From Taudactylus pleione (Eukaryota; Chordata; Amphibia; Anura; Myobatrachidae): a DNA stretch of 64,000 bases. Location of the stretch: NCBI GenBank assembly GCA_031769625.1, contig JAUIMM010000202.1, forward strand, positions 7,178,001-7,242,000, written 5' to 3'. This document shows, piece after piece, positions 36,333-49,824 of this stretch. Below the pieces are notes generated by a model. The model saw only the letters and a program-made list of their open reading frames with translations, was not told the origin of the DNA and made no database searches. A program made the position numbers and the translations under genes. Position 1 is the first letter of the stretch; each line of letters begins with the position of its first letter.

Positions 36333-37218
36333 TTAATCTTTACAGTTTGAGGCTTTCCAAAAAGGAGAAACAGTGCAAACGCACCTGCTAAGGATCCAGT
36401 GATGGCGGCAAACCTCACGGAATGATCCTTCTTCTGACAGGTAAGTGCTACTAATGGAAGTCATCAAGCAGACACTTCCTGCCAAAATACTGTGTATGCT
36501 TTGATCAACCAGAACTTTCATCCTACTGATCCTGGAGCTCCATGGGGTCCCACGTAGTGAACACTGTCATTCCTCTGCAAATGACATATGTTTCTATCTT
36601 CTCAGCAAAAGACTCCTAAGTTCCATCTTGACTGTAGACAACATCAGCAGTGGAGAAGGCCAGCCATTTACCTCTTGGCATCAGGGTGGAGACCAAACAG
36701 TGGTCAAAGAAAGATTCCTTCTAAATTGGTGTACTCTACTGCTGTATTACGACACTTTATTATGTTGTTTGGCATCATATTTACCTAATGTTATCTGCCG
36801 TAGCATTTTGTCCCTATATAAAATGTTGATGTATCACTGTTATGAATTGTTATCTGCTGCATTTTAACTTTATGTTTAACATTGTTATATATGTTATACA
36901 CTTTTTACCTGTATGACATAGTATAATGTGCTTATATTACCATCATGCATTGTCTATATTATTTGTACATTGCCGCAGTATTATGTTTTAAGATTAAATT
37001 GTAATGTAATAGTTATATGTTGTTGACTTAAGCATATTTGCCTCTGTATAAAGCATTGTTATGTATTATGTTAATACAATGTTATCGTTTGCAAAAAAGT
37101 GTTCAATAAATTAATGTATTGTGTTTATACATTGTTGTGTTGGAGAAAAGGGTCTTGAATCCCTGATTGGCTCAAAAATGGCTTAAATTTAAAATGGTGT
37201 TTCATAACTAGCTAAGCC
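36333..37218 (+). repeat. U45, hybrid a to b
   Basis: Exon A and exon B are type a (TGA, one codon deleted). The 3'UTR is type b (GTTGACTTAAGCATA, GCAAAAAAGTG). The exchange removed one unit relative to blocks 1 and 2. Confidence 0.87.
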
Positions 37219-38103
37219 TTAATCTTTACAGTTTGAGGCATTCCAAAAAGGAGAAGCAGTGCAAACGCACCTACTAAAGATCCAGCGATGGCGGCAAACC
37301 TCACGGAATGATTCTTCGTCTGACAGGTAAGTGCTACTAATGGAAGTCATCAAGCAGACACTTCCTGCCAAAATACTGTGTATGCTTTGATCAACCAGAA
37401 CTTTCATCCTACTGATCCTGGAGCTCCATGGGGTCCCACATAGTGAACACTGTCATTCCTCTGCAAATGACATATGTTTCTATCTTCTCAGCAAAAGACT
37501 CCTAAGTTCCATCTTGACTGTAGACAACATCAGCAGTGGAGAAGACCAGCCATTTACCTCTTGGCATCAGGGTGGAGCCAAACAGTGGTCAAAGAAAGAT
37601 TCCTTCTAAATTGGTGTACTCTACTGCTGTATTACGACACTTTATTATGTTGTTTGGCATCATATTTACCTAATGTATCTGCCGTAGCATTTTGTCCCTA
37701 TATAAAATGTTGATGTATCACTGTTATGAATTGTTATCTGCTGCATTTTAACTTTATGTTTAACATTGTTATATATGTTATACACTTTTTACCTGTATGA
37801 CATAGTATAATGTGCTTATATTACCATCATGCATTGTCTATATTATTTGTACATTGCCGCAGTATTATGTTTTAAGATTAAATTGTAATATAATAGTTAT
37901 ATGTTGTTCACTTAAGCATATTTGCCTCTGTATAAAGCATTGTTATGTATTATGTTAATACAATGTTATCGTTTGGAAAAAAAATGTTCAATAAATTAAT
38001 GTATTGTGTTTACACATTGTTGTGTTGGAGAAAATGGTCTTGATTCCCTGATTGGCTCAAAAATAGTTTAAATTTAAAATGGTGTTTCATAACTAGCTAA
38101 GCC
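37219..38103 (+). repeat. U46, type c
   Basis: It shares the exon B frameshift of U3 and has a further one-base loss (AATGTATCTG). Confidence 0.9.
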
Positions 38104-38992
38104 ATAATCTTTACAGTTTGAGGCTTTCCAAAAAGGATAAACAGTGCAAACTCACCTGCTAAAGATCCAGCGATGGCGGCAAACCTCACAGAATGATCCT
38201 TCTTCTAACAGGTAAGTGCTACTAATGGACGTCATCAAGCAGACACTTCCTGCCAAAATACTGTGTATGCTTTGATCATCCAGAACTTTCATCCTACTGA
38301 TCCTGGAGCTCCATGGGGTCCCACATAGTGAACACTGTCATTCCTCTGCAAATGACTCAGGTCTCTATCTTCTCAAAAAAAGACTTCTAAGTTCCATCTT
38401 GACTGTAGACAAGATCAGCAGTGGAAAAGAAGGCCAGCCATTTACCTCTTGGCATCAGGGTGGAGACCAAACAGTGGTCAAAGAAAGATTCCTTCTAAAT
38501 TGGTGTACTCTACCGCTCTATTATGACACATTATTACATTGTTTGGCATCATATTTACCTAATGTTATCTGCCGTAGCATTTTGTCCCTATATAAAATGT
38601 TGATGTATCACTGTTATGAATTGTTATCTGCTGCATTTTAACTTTATGTTTAACATTGTTATATATGTTATACACTTTTTACCTGTATGACATAGTATAA
38701 TGTGCTTATATTACCATCATGCATTATCTATATTATTTGTACATTGCCGCAGTATTATGTTTTAAGATTAAATTGTAATGTAATAGTTATATGTTGTTGA
38801 CTTAAGCATATTTGCCTCTGTATAAAGCATTGTTATGTATTATGTTAATACAATGTTATCGTTTGCAAAAAAGTGTTCAATAAATTAATGTATTGTGTTT
38901 ATACATTGTTGTGTTGGAGAAAAGGGTCTTGAATCCCTGATTGGCTCAAAAATGGCTTAAATTTAAAATGGTGTTTCATAACTAGCTAAGCC
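38104..38992 (+). repeat. U47, type d
   Basis: TAA in exon A and the exon B acceptor lost. Private GACTTCTAAG change. Confidence 0.9.
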
Positions 38993-39879
38993 TTAATCTT
39001 TACAGTTTGAGGCTTTCCAAAAAGGAGAAGCAGTGCAAATGCACCTACTAAAGATCCAGCGATGGCGGCAAACCTCACGGAATGATCCTTCTTCTGACAG
39101 GTAAGTGCTACTAATGGAAGTCATCAAGCAGACACTTCCTGCCAAAATACTGTGTATGCTTTGATCATCCAGAACTTTCATCCTACTGATCCTGGAGCTC
39201 CATGGGGTCCCACGTAGTGAACACTGTCATTCCTCTGCAAATGACATATGTTTCTATCTTCTCAGCAAAAGACTCCTAAGTTCCATCTGGACTGTAGACA
39301 ACATCAGCAGAGGAGAAGAAGGCCAGCCATTTACCTCTTGGCATCAGGGTGAAGACCAAACAGTGGTCAAAGAAAGATTCCTTCTAAATTGGTGTACTCT
39401 ACCGCTGTATTACGACACTTTATTATATTGTTTGGCATCATATTTAAATAATGTTATCTGCCGTAGCATTTTGTCCCTATATAAAATCTTGATGTATCAC
39501 TGTTATGAATTGTTATCTGCTGCATTTTAACTTCATGTTTAACATTGTTATATATGTTATACACTTTTTACCTGTATGACATAGTATAATGTGCTTATAT
39601 TACCATCATGCATTGTCTATATTATTTGTACATTGCCGCAGTATTGTTTTAAGATTAAATTGTAATATAATAGTTATATGTTGTTGACTTAAGCATATTT
39701 GCCTCTGTATAAAGCATTGTTATGTATTATGTTAATACAATGTTATCGTTTGCAAAAAAGAGTTCAATAAATTAATGTATTGTGTTTATACATTGTTGTG
39801 TTGGAGAAATGGGTCTTGATTCCCTGATTGGCTCAAAAATTGTTTAAATTTAAAATGGTGTTTCATAACTAGCTAAGCC
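38993..39879 (+). repeat. U48, type e
   Basis: Contains the ATG-bearing cassette at 39,006-39,530. It keeps the ancestral A at the site that dates the 4083-bp duplication. Confidence 0.9.
39006..39530 (+). pseudogene. Type-e cassette with in-frame ATG, fourth copy
   Basis: This copy lies in the third, shortened higher-order block. ATG is at 39039-39041 and the stop at 39528-39530. Donor, acceptors and frame are intact. Confidence 0.3.
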
Positions 39880-40769
39880 TTAATCGTTACTGTTTGAGGC
39901 TTTCCAAAAAGGAGAAACAGTGCAAACGCACATGCTAAGGATCCAGTGATGGCGGCAAACCTCACGGAATGATCCTTCTTCTGACAGGTAAGTGCTACTA
40001 ATGGAAGTCATCAAGCAGACACTTCCTGCCAAAATACTGTGTATGCTTTGATCATCCAGAACTTTCATCCTACTGAACCAGGAGCTCCATGGGGTCCCAC
40101 GTAGTGAACAGTGTCATTCCTCTGCAAATGACTCATGTCTCTATCTTCTCAGAAAAAGACTCCTAAGTTGCATCTTCACTGTAGACAACATCAGCAGTGG
40201 AGAAGAAGGCCAGCCATTTACCTCTTGGCATCAGGGTGGAGACCAAACAGTGGTCAAAGAAAGATTCCTTCTAAATTGGTGTACTCTACTGCTGTATTAC
40301 GACACTTTATTATATTGTTTGGCATCTTATTTACCTAATGTTATCTGCTGTAGCATTTTGGCCCTATATAAAATGTTGATGTATCACTCTTATGAATTGT
40401 TATCTGCTGCATTTTAACTTTATTTTTAGCATTATTATAAATGTTATACACTTTTTACCTGTATGACATAGTATAATGTGCTTATATTACCATCATGCAT
40501 TGTCTATATTATTTGTACATTGCCGCAGTATTATGTTTTAAGATTAAATTGTAATGTAATAGTTATATGTTGTTGACTTAAGCACATTTGCCTCTGTATA
40601 TAGCATTGTTATGTATTATGTTAATACAATGTTATCTTTTGCAAAAATAGAGTTCAATAAATTAATGTATTGTGTTTATACATTGTTGTGTTGGAGAAAA
40701 GGGTCTTGATTCCCTGATTGGCTCAAAAATAGCTTAAATTTAAAATGGTGTTTCATAACTAGCTAAGCC
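39880..40769 (+). repeat. U49, type f
   Basis: Exon A acceptor lost (CGTTACTG) and TGA in exon A. Exon B is open. Confidence 0.9.
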
Positions 40770-41659
40770 TTAATCTTTACAGTTTGAGGCTTTCCAAAAA
40801 GGAGAAACAGTGCAAACACACCTGCTAAAGATCCAGCGATGGCGGCAAACCTCACGGAATGATCGTTCTTCTGACAGGTAAGTGCTACTAATGGAAGTCA
40901 TCAAGCAGACACTTGCTGCCAAAATACTGTGTATGCTTTGATCATCCAGAACTTTCATCCTACTGATCCTGGAGCTCCATGGGGTCCCACGTAGTGAACA
41001 GTGTCATTCCTCTGCAAATGACTCATGTCTCTATCTTCTCAGCAAAAGACTCCTAAGTTGCATCTTGACTGTAGACAACATCAGCAGTGGAGAAGAAGGC
41101 CAGCCATTTACCTCTTGGCATCAGGGTGGAGACCAAACAGTGGTCAAAGAAAGATTCCTTCTAAATTGGTGTACTCTACCGCTGTATTACGACACTTTAT
41201 TATATTGTTTGGCATCATATTTACCTAATGTTATCTGCCGTAGCATTTTGTCCCTATATAAAATGTTGATGTATCACTGTTATGAATCGTTATCTGCTGC
41301 ATTTTAACTTTATGTTTAGCATTATTATATATGTTATACACTTTTTACCTGTATGACATAGTATAATGTGCTTAAATTACCATCATGCATTATCTATATT
41401 ATTTGTACATTGCCGCAGTATTTTTTTTTAAGATGAAATTGTAATGTAATAGTTATATGTTGTTGACTTAAGCACATTTGTCTCTGTATATAGCATTGTT
41501 ATGTATTATGTTAATACAATGTTATCTTTTGTAAAAAGAGAGATCAATAAATTAATGTATTGTGTTTATACATTGTTGTGTTGGAGAAAAGGGTCTTGAT
41601 TCCCTGATTGGCTCAAAAATGGCTTAAATTTAAAATGGTTTTTCATAACTAGCTAAGCC
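40770..41659 (+). repeat. U50, hybrid g to i
   Basis: Exon A begins like type g (AAACACACC) and continues as type i (GATCG, CTTGCTGCC). All signals are intact. A T-run at about 41,421 replaces the usual ATTATGTTTT. Confidence 0.87.
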
Positions 41660-42183
41660 TTAATCTTTACAGTTTGAGGCTTTCCAAAAAGGAGAAACAG
41701 TGCAAACGCACCTACTAAAGATCCAGCGATGGAGGCAAACCTCACGGAATGATCCTTCTTCTGACAGGTAAGTGCTACTAATGGAAGTCATCAAGCAGAC
41801 ACTTCCTGCCAAAATACTGTGTATGCTTTGATCATCCAGAACTTTCATCCTACTGATCCTGGAGCTCCATCGGGTTCCACGTAGTGAACAGTGTCATTCC
41901 TCTGCAAATGACTCATGTCTCTATTTTCTCAGCAAAAGACTCTTATGTTCCATCTTGACTGTAGACAACATCAGCAGTGGAGAAGGCCAGCCATTAACCT
42001 CTTGGCATCAGGTTGGAGACCAAACAGTGGTCAAAGAAAGATTCCTTCTAAATTGGTGTACTCTACCGCTGTATTATGATACTTTATTACATTGTTTGGC
42101 ATCATATTTACCTAATGTTATCTACCGTAGCATTTTGTCGCTATATAAAATTTTTAAAATGGTGTTTCATAACTAGCTAAGCC
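41660..42183 (+). repeat. U51, type j: 524-bp short unit
   Basis: Copy of U31 with a 3-bp in-frame deletion in exon B. Confidence 0.9.
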
Positions 42184-43073
42184 TTAATCTTTACAGTTTG
42201 AGGCTTTCCAAAAAGGAGAAACAGTGCAAACGCACCTGCTAAAGATCCAGCGATGGCGGCAAACCTCACGGAATGATCGTTCTTCTGACAGGTAAGTGCT
42301 ACTAATGGAAGTCATCAAGCAGACACTTCCTGCCAAAATACTGTGTATGCTTTGATCATCCAGAACTTTCATCCTACTGATCCCGGAGCTCCATGGGGTC
42401 CCACGTAGTGAACACTGTCATTCCTCTGCAAATGACTCATGTCTCTATCTTCTCAGCAAAAGACTCCTAAGTTGCATCTTGACTGTAGACAACATCAGCA
42501 GTGGAGAAGAAGGCCAGCCATTTACCTCTTGGCATCAGGGTGGAGACCAAACAGTGGTCAAAGAAAGATTCCTTCTAAATTGGTGTACTCTACCGCTGTA
42601 TTACGACACTTTATTATATTGTTTGGCATCATATTTACCTAATGTTATCTGCCGTAGCATTTTGTCCCTATATAAAATGTTGATGTATCACTGTTATGAA
42701 TCGTTATCTGCTGCATTTTAACTTTATGTTTAGCATTATTATATATGTTATACACTTTTTACCTGTATGACATAGTATAATGTGCTTATATTACCATCAG
42801 GCATTATCTATATTATTTGTACATTGCCGCAGTATTATGTTTTAAGATTAAATTGTAATGTAATAGTTATATGTTGTTGACTTAAGCACATTTGTCTCTG
42901 TATATAGCATTGTTATGTATTATGTTAATACAATGTTATCTTTTGCAAAAAGAGAGATCAATAAATTAATGAATTGTGTTTATACATTGTTGTGTTGGAG
43001 AAAAGGGTCTTGATTCCCTGATTGGCTCAAAAATGGCATAAATTTAAAATGGTTTTTCATAACAAACTAAGCC
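42184..43073 (+). repeat. U52, hybrid k/i
   Basis: Copy of U32 with the cassette intact and a private GATCCCGGAG change in the intron. Confidence 0.9.
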
Positions 43074-43600
43074 TTAATCTTTACAGTTTGAGGCTTTCCA
43101 AAAAGGAGAAACAGTGCAAACGTACCTACTAAAGATCCAGCGATGGAGGCAAACCTCACGGAATGATCCTTCTTCTGACAGGTAAGTGCTACTAATGGAA
43201 GTCATCAAGCAGACACTTCCTGCCAAAATACTGTGTATGCTTTGATCATCCAGAACTTTCATCCTACTGATCCTGGAGCTCCATGGGGTTCCACGTAGTG
43301 AACAGTGTCATTCCTCTGCAAATGACTCATGTCTCTATCTTCTCAGAAAAAGACTCTTATGTTCCATCTTGACTGTAGACAACATCAGCAGTGGAGAAGA
43401 AGGCCAGCCATTAACCTCTTGGCATCAGGTTGGAGACCAAACAGTGGTCAAAGAAAGATTCCTTCTAAATTGGTGTACTCTACCGCTGTATTACGATACT
43501 TTATTACATTGTTTGGCATCATATTTACCTAATGTTATCTACCGTAGCATTTTGTCCCTATATAAAATTTTTAAAATGGTGTTTCATAACTAGCTAAGCC
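43074..43600 (+). repeat. U53, type m: short unit
   Basis: Copy of U33 at 16,579 bp. Confidence 0.9.
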
Positions 43601-44490
43601 TTAATCTTTACAGTTTGAGGCTTTCCAAAAAGGAGAAACAGTGCAAACACACCTGCTAAAGATCCAGCGATGGCGGCAAACCTCACGGAATGATCCTTCT
43701 TCTAACAGGTAAGTGCTACTAATGGACGTCATCAAGCAGACACTTCCTGCAAAAAAACTGTGTATGTTTTGATCATCCAGAACTTTCATCCTACTGATCC
43801 TGGAGCTCCATGGGGTCCCACATAGTGAACACTGTCATTCCTCTGCAAATGACTCATGTTTCTATCTTCTCAGCAAAAGACTCCTAAGTTCCATCTTGAC
43901 TGTAGACAACATCAGCAGTGGAGAAGAAGGACAGCCATTAACCTCTTGGCATCAGGGTGGAGACCAAACAGTGGTCAAAGAAAGATTCCTTCTAAATTGG
44001 TGTACTCTACTGCTGTATTACGACACTTTATTATGTTGTTTGGCATCATATTTACCTAATGTTATCTGCCGTAGCATTTTGTCCCTATATAAAATGTTGA
44101 TGTATCACTGTTATGAATTGTTATCTGCTGCATTTTAACTTTATGTTTAGCATTATTATATATGTTATACACTTTTTACCTGTATGACATAGTATAATGT
44201 GCTTATATTACCATCATGCATTGTCTATATTATTTGTACATTGCCGCAGTATTATGTTTTAAGATTAAATTGTAATGTAATAGTTATATGTTGTTGACTT
44301 AAGCACATTTGCCTCTGTATATAGCATTGTTATGTATTATGTTAATACAATGTTATCTTTTGCAAAAATAGAGTTCAATAAATTAATGTATTGTGTTTAT
44401 ACATTGTTGTGTTGGAGAAAAGGGTCTTGATTCCCTGATTAGCTCAAAAATAGCTTAAATTTAAAATGGTGTTTCATAACTAGCTAAGCC
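43601..44490 (+). repeat. U54, type n
   Basis: Copy of U34 with private TTCTAACAGG before the donor. The cassette is intact. Confidence 0.9.
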
Positions 44491-45379
44491 TTAATCTTTA
44501 CAGTTTGAGGCTTTCCAAAAAGGAGAAACAGTGCAAACTCACCTGCTAAAGATCCAGCGATGGCGGCAAACCTCACGGAATGATCCTTCTTGTGACAGGT
44601 AAGTGCTACTAATGGAAGTCATCAAGCAGACACTTCCTGACAAAATACTGTGTATGCTTTGATCATCCAGAACTTTCATCCTACTGATCCTGGAGCTCCA
44701 TGGGGTCCCACATAGTGAACACTGTCATTCCTCTGCAAATGACTCAGGTCTCTATCTTCTCAAAAAAATACTCCTAAATTCCATCTTGACTGTAGACAAC
44801 ATCAGCAGTGGAGAAGAAGGCCAGCCATTTACCTCTTGGCATCAGGGTGGAGACCAAACAGTGGTCAAAGAAAGATTCCTTCTAAATTGGTGTACTCTAC
44901 CGCTGTATTACGACACATTATTACATTGTTTGGCATCATATTTACCTAATGTTATCTGCCGTAGCATTTTGTCCCTATATAAAATGTTGATGTATCACTG
45001 TTATGAATTGTTATCTGCTGCATTTTAACTTTATGTTTAACATTGTTATATATGTTATACACTTTTTACCTGTATGACATAGTATAATGTGCTTATATTA
45101 CCATCATGCATTATCTATATTATTTGTACATTGCCGCAGTATTATGTTTTAAGATTAAATTGTAATGTAATAGTTATATGTTGTTGACTTAAGCATATTT
45201 GCCTCTGTATAAAGCATTGTTATGTATTATGTTAATACAATGTTATCGTTTGCAAAAAAGTGTTCAATAAATAAATGTATTGTGTTTATACATTGTTGTG
45301 TTGGAGAAAAGGGTCTTGATTCCCTGATTGGCTCAAAAATGGTTTAAATTTAAAACGGTGTTTCATAACTAGCTAAGCC
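44491..45379 (+). repeat. U55, type o
   Basis: Copy of U35, with the exon B acceptor lost and exon B open. Confidence 0.9.
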
Positions 45380-46268
45380 TTAATCTTTACAGTTTGAGGC
45401 TTTCCAAAAAGGAGAAACAGTGCAAACGCACCTGCTAAAGATCCAGCGATGGCGGCAAACCTCACAGAATGATCCTTCTTCTGACAGGTAAGTGCTACTA
45501 ATGGACGTCATCAAGCAGACACTTCCTGCCAAAAAACTGTGTATGTTTTGATCATCCAGAACTTTCATCCTACTGATCCTGGAGCTCCATGGGGTCCCAC
45601 ATAGTGAACACTGTCATTCCTCTGCAAATGACTCAGGTCTCTATCTTCTCAAAAAAATACTCCTAAGTTCCATCTTGACTGTAGACAACATCAGCAGTGG
45701 AGAAGAAGGCCAGCCATTTACCTCATGGCATCAGGTTTGAGACCAAACAGTGGTCAAATAAAGATTCCTTCTAAATTGGTGTACACTACCGCTGTATTAC
45801 GAAACATTATTACATTGTTTGGCATCATATTTACCTAATGTTATCTGCCGTAGCATTTTGTCCCTATATAAAATGTTGATGTATCACTGTTATGAATTGT
45901 TATCTGCTGCATTTTAACTTTATGTTTAACATTGTTATATATGTTATACACTTTTTACCTGTATGACATAGTATAATGTGCTTATATTACCATCATGCAT
46001 TATCTATATTATTTGTACATTGCCGCAGTATTATGTTTTAAGATTAAATTGTAATGTAATAGTTATATGTTGTTGACTTAAGCATATTTGCCTCTGTATA
46101 AAGCATTGTTATGTATTATGTTAATACAATGTTTTCGTTTGCAAAAAAGTGTTCAATAAATAAATGTATTGTGTTTATACATTGTTGTGTTGGAGAAAAG
46201 GGTCTTGCTTCCCTGATTGGCTCAAAAATGGTTTAAATTTAAAACGGTGTTTCATAACTAGCTAAGCC
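45380..46268 (+). repeat. U56, type p: two exon B stops
   Basis: Copy of U36 with TAA in exon B and an additional TGA from GGTTTGAGACC. Confidence 0.9.
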
Positions 46269-47156
46269 TTAATCTTTACAGTTTGAGGCTTTCCAAAAAG
46301 GAGAAACAGTGCAAACGCACCTGCTAAGGATCCAGTGATGGCGGCAAACCTCACGGAATGACCCTTCTTCTGACAGGTAAGTGCTACTAATGGAAGTCAT
46401 CAAGCAGACACTTCCTGCCAGAATACTGTGTATGCTTTGATCATCCCGAATTTTCATCCTACTGATCATGGAGCTCCATGGGGTCCCACACAGTAAACAC
46501 TGTCATTCCTCTGCAAATGACTAATGTCTCTATCTTCTCAGCAAAAGACTCCTAAGTTCCATCTTGACTGTAGACAACATCAGCAGTGGAGAAGAAGGCC
46601 AGCCATTTACCTCTTGGCATCAGGGTGGAGACCAAACAGTGGTCAAAGAAAGATTCCTTCTAAATTGGTGTACTCTACCGCTGTATTACGACACTTTATT
46701 ACATTGTTTGGCATCATATTTACCTAATGTTATCTGCCGTAGCATTTTGTCCCTATATAAAATGTTGATGTATCACTGTTATGAATTGTTATCTGCTGCA
46801 TTTTAACTTCATGTTTAACATTGTTATATATGTTATACACTTTTTACCTGTATGACATAGTATAATGTGCTTATATTACCATCATGCATTGTCTATATTA
46901 TTTGTACATTGCTGCAGTATTGTTTTAAGATTAAATTGTAATATAATAGTTATATGTTGTTGACTTAAGCATATTTGCCTCTGTATAAAGCATTGTTATG
47001 TATTATGTTAATACAATGTTATCGTTTGCAAAAAAAGTGTTCAATAAATTAATGTATTGTGTTTATACATTGTTGTGTTGGAGAAAAGGGTCTTGATTCC
47101 CTGATTAGCTCAAAAATAGCTTAAATTTAAAATGGTATTTCATAACTAGCTAAGCC
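46269..47156 (+). repeat. U57, hybrid q to r
   Basis: The first part of exon A is type q (TGA); from AATGACCC on it is type r. Exon B is open to 46,806. Confidence 0.87.
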
Positions 47157-48044
47157 TTAATCTTTACAGTTTGAGGCTTTCCAAAAAGGAGAAACAGTGC
47201 AAACTCACCTGCTAAAGATCCAGCGATGGTGGCAAACCTCACGGAATGATCCTTCTTGTGACAGGTAAGTGCTACTAATGGAAGTCATCAAGCAGACACT
47301 TCCTGACAAAATACTGTGTATGCTTTGATCATCCAGAACTTTCATCCTACTGATCCTGGAGCTCCATGGGGTCCCACATAGTGAACACTGTCATTCCTCT
47401 GCAAATGACTCAGGTCTCTATCTTCTCAAAAAAATACTCCTAAGTTCCATCTTGACTGTAGACAACATCAGCAGTGGAGAAGAAGGCCAGCCATTTACCT
47501 CTTGGCATCAGGGTGGAGACCAAACAGTGGTCAAAGAAAGATTCCTTCTAAATTGGTGTACTCTACCGCTGTATTACGACACATTATTACATTGTTTGGC
47601 ATCATATTTACCTAATGTTATCTGCCGTAGCATTTTGTCCCTATATAAAATGTTGATGTATCACTGTTATGAATTGTTATCTGCTGCATTTTAACTTTAT
47701 GTTTAACATTGTTATATATGTTATACACTTTTTACCTGTATGACATAGTATAATGTGCTTATATTACCATCATGCATTATCTATATTATTTGTACATTGC
47801 CGCAGTATTATGTTTTAAGATTAAATTGTAATGTAATAGTTATATGTTGTTGACTTAAGCATATTTGCCTCTGTATAAAGCATTGTTATGTATTATGTTA
47901 ATACAATGTTATCGTTTGCAAAAAAGTGTTCAATAAATAAATGTATTGTGTTTATACATTGTTGTTTGGAGAAAAGGGTCTTGATTCCCTGATTGGCTCA
48001 AAAATGGTTTAAATTTAAAACGGTGTTTCATAACTAGCTAAGCC
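47157..48044 (+). repeat. U58, type t
   Basis: Exon A is open (GGTGGCAAACC), the exon B acceptor is lost, and exon B is open. Doubled AATAAATAAA, and a shortened GT-rich element (TTGTTTGG). Confidence 0.9.
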
Positions 48045-48934
48045 TTAATCTTTACAGTTTGAGGCTTTCCAAAAAGGAGAAACAGTGCAAACGCACCTGC
48101 TAAAGATCCAGCGATGGCGGCAAACCTCACAGAATGATCCTTCTTCTGACAGGTAAGTGCTACTAATGGACGTCATCAAGCAGACACTTCCTGCTAAAAA
48201 ACTGTGAATGTTTTGATCATCCAGAGCTTTCATCCTACTGATCCTGGAGCTCCATGTGGTCCCACGTAGTGAACACTGTCATTCCTCTGCAAATGACTCA
48301 TGTTTCTATGTTCTCAGCAAAAGACTCCTAAGTTCCATCTTGACTGTAGACAACATCAGCAGTGGAGAAGAAGGACAGCCATTAACCTCTTGGCATCAGG
48401 GTGGAGACCAAACAGTGGTCAAAGAAAGATTCCTTCTAAATTGGTGTACTCTACCGCTGTATTACGACACTTTATTATGTTGTTTGGCATCATATTTACC
48501 TAATGTTATCTGCCGTAGCATTTTGTCCCTATATAAAATGTTGATGTATCACTGTTATGAATTGTTATCTGCTGCATTTTAACTTTATGTTTAGCATTAT
48601 TATATATGTTATACACTTTTTACCTGTATGACATAGTATAATGTGCTTATATTACCATCATGCATTGTCTATATTATTTGTACATTGCCGCAGTATTATG
48701 TTTTAAGATTAAATTGTAATGTAATAGTTATATGTTGTTGACTTAAGCACATTTGCCTCTGTATATAGCATTGTTATGTATTATGTTAATACAATGTTAT
48801 CTTTTGCAAAAATAGAGTTCAATAAATTAATGTATTGTGTTTATACATTGTTGTGTTGGAGAAAAGGGTCTTGATTCCCTGATTAGCTCAAAAATAGCTT
48901 AAATTTAAAATGGTGTTTCATAACTAGCTAAGCC
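48045..48934 (+). repeat. U59, type s
   Basis: Cassette intact; resembles U43 but with AAACGCACC in exon A. Confidence 0.9.
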
Positions 48935-49824
48935 TTAATCTTTACAGTTTGAGGCTTTCCAAAAAGGAGAAACAGTGCAAACTCACCAGCTAAAGATCCA
49001 GCGATGGCGGCAAACCTCACGGAATGATCCTTCTTGTGACAGGTAAGTGCTACTAATGGAAGTCATCAAGCAGACACTTCCTGACAAAATACTGTGTATG
49101 CTTTGATCATCCAGAACTTTCATCCTACTGATCCTGGAGCTCCATGGGGTCCCACATAGTGAACACTGTCATTCCTCTGCAAATGACTCAGGTCTCTATC
49201 TTCTCAAAAAAATACTCCTAAGTTCCATCTTGACTGTAGACAACATCAGCAGTGGAGAAGAAGGCCAGCCATTTAACTCTTGGCATCAGGGTGGAGACCA
49301 AACAGTGGTCAAAGAAAGATTCCTTCTAAATTGGTGTACTCTACCGCTGTATTACGACACATTATTACATTGTTTGGCATCATATTTACCTAATGTTATC
49401 TGCCGTAGCATTTTGTCCCTATATAAAATGTTGATGTATCACTGTTATGAATTGTTATCTGCTGCATTTTAACTTTATGTTTAACATTGTTATATATGTT
49501 ATACACTTTTTACCTGTATGACATAGTATAATGTGCTTATATTACCATCATGCATTGTCTATATTATTTGTACATTGCCGCAGTATTATGTTTTAAGATT
49601 AAATTGTAATGTAATAGTTATATGTTGTTGACTTAAGCACATTTGCCTCTGTATATAGCATTGTTATGTATTATGTTAATACAATGTTATCTTTTGCAAA
49701 AATAGAGTTCAATAAATTAATGTATTGTGTTTATACATTGTTGTGTTGGAGAAAAGGGTCTTGATTCCCTGATTGGCTCAAAAATAGCTTAAATTTAAAA
49801 TGGTGTTTCATAACTAGCAAAGCC
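48935..49824 (+). repeat. U60, type u
   Basis: Exon A is open (CACCAGCTA), the exon B acceptor is lost, and exon B is open with TTTAACTCTTGG. Confidence 0.9.

Larger units (their letters stand above)
35450..40850 (+). repeat. 9831-bp higher-order repeat, copy 3 (shortened)
   Basis: The unit order is l, a/b hybrid, c, d, e, f, g/i hybrid. Similarity starts by 35,475, where TTGGCGAAAAGG matches the end of U11. One whole unit is missing between a and c, and about two between f and i; both gaps are explained by exchange between neighbouring units, which left hybrids U45 and U50. Confidence 0.88.
41660..46360 (+). repeat. Long-range duplicate of 25,078-29,790
   Basis: U51-U57 follow the order and variants of U31-U37 at 16,582 bp, changing to 16,579 bp after a 3-bp deletion near 41,985. 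The similarity ends inside exon A of hybrid unit U57. Confidence 0.88.
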
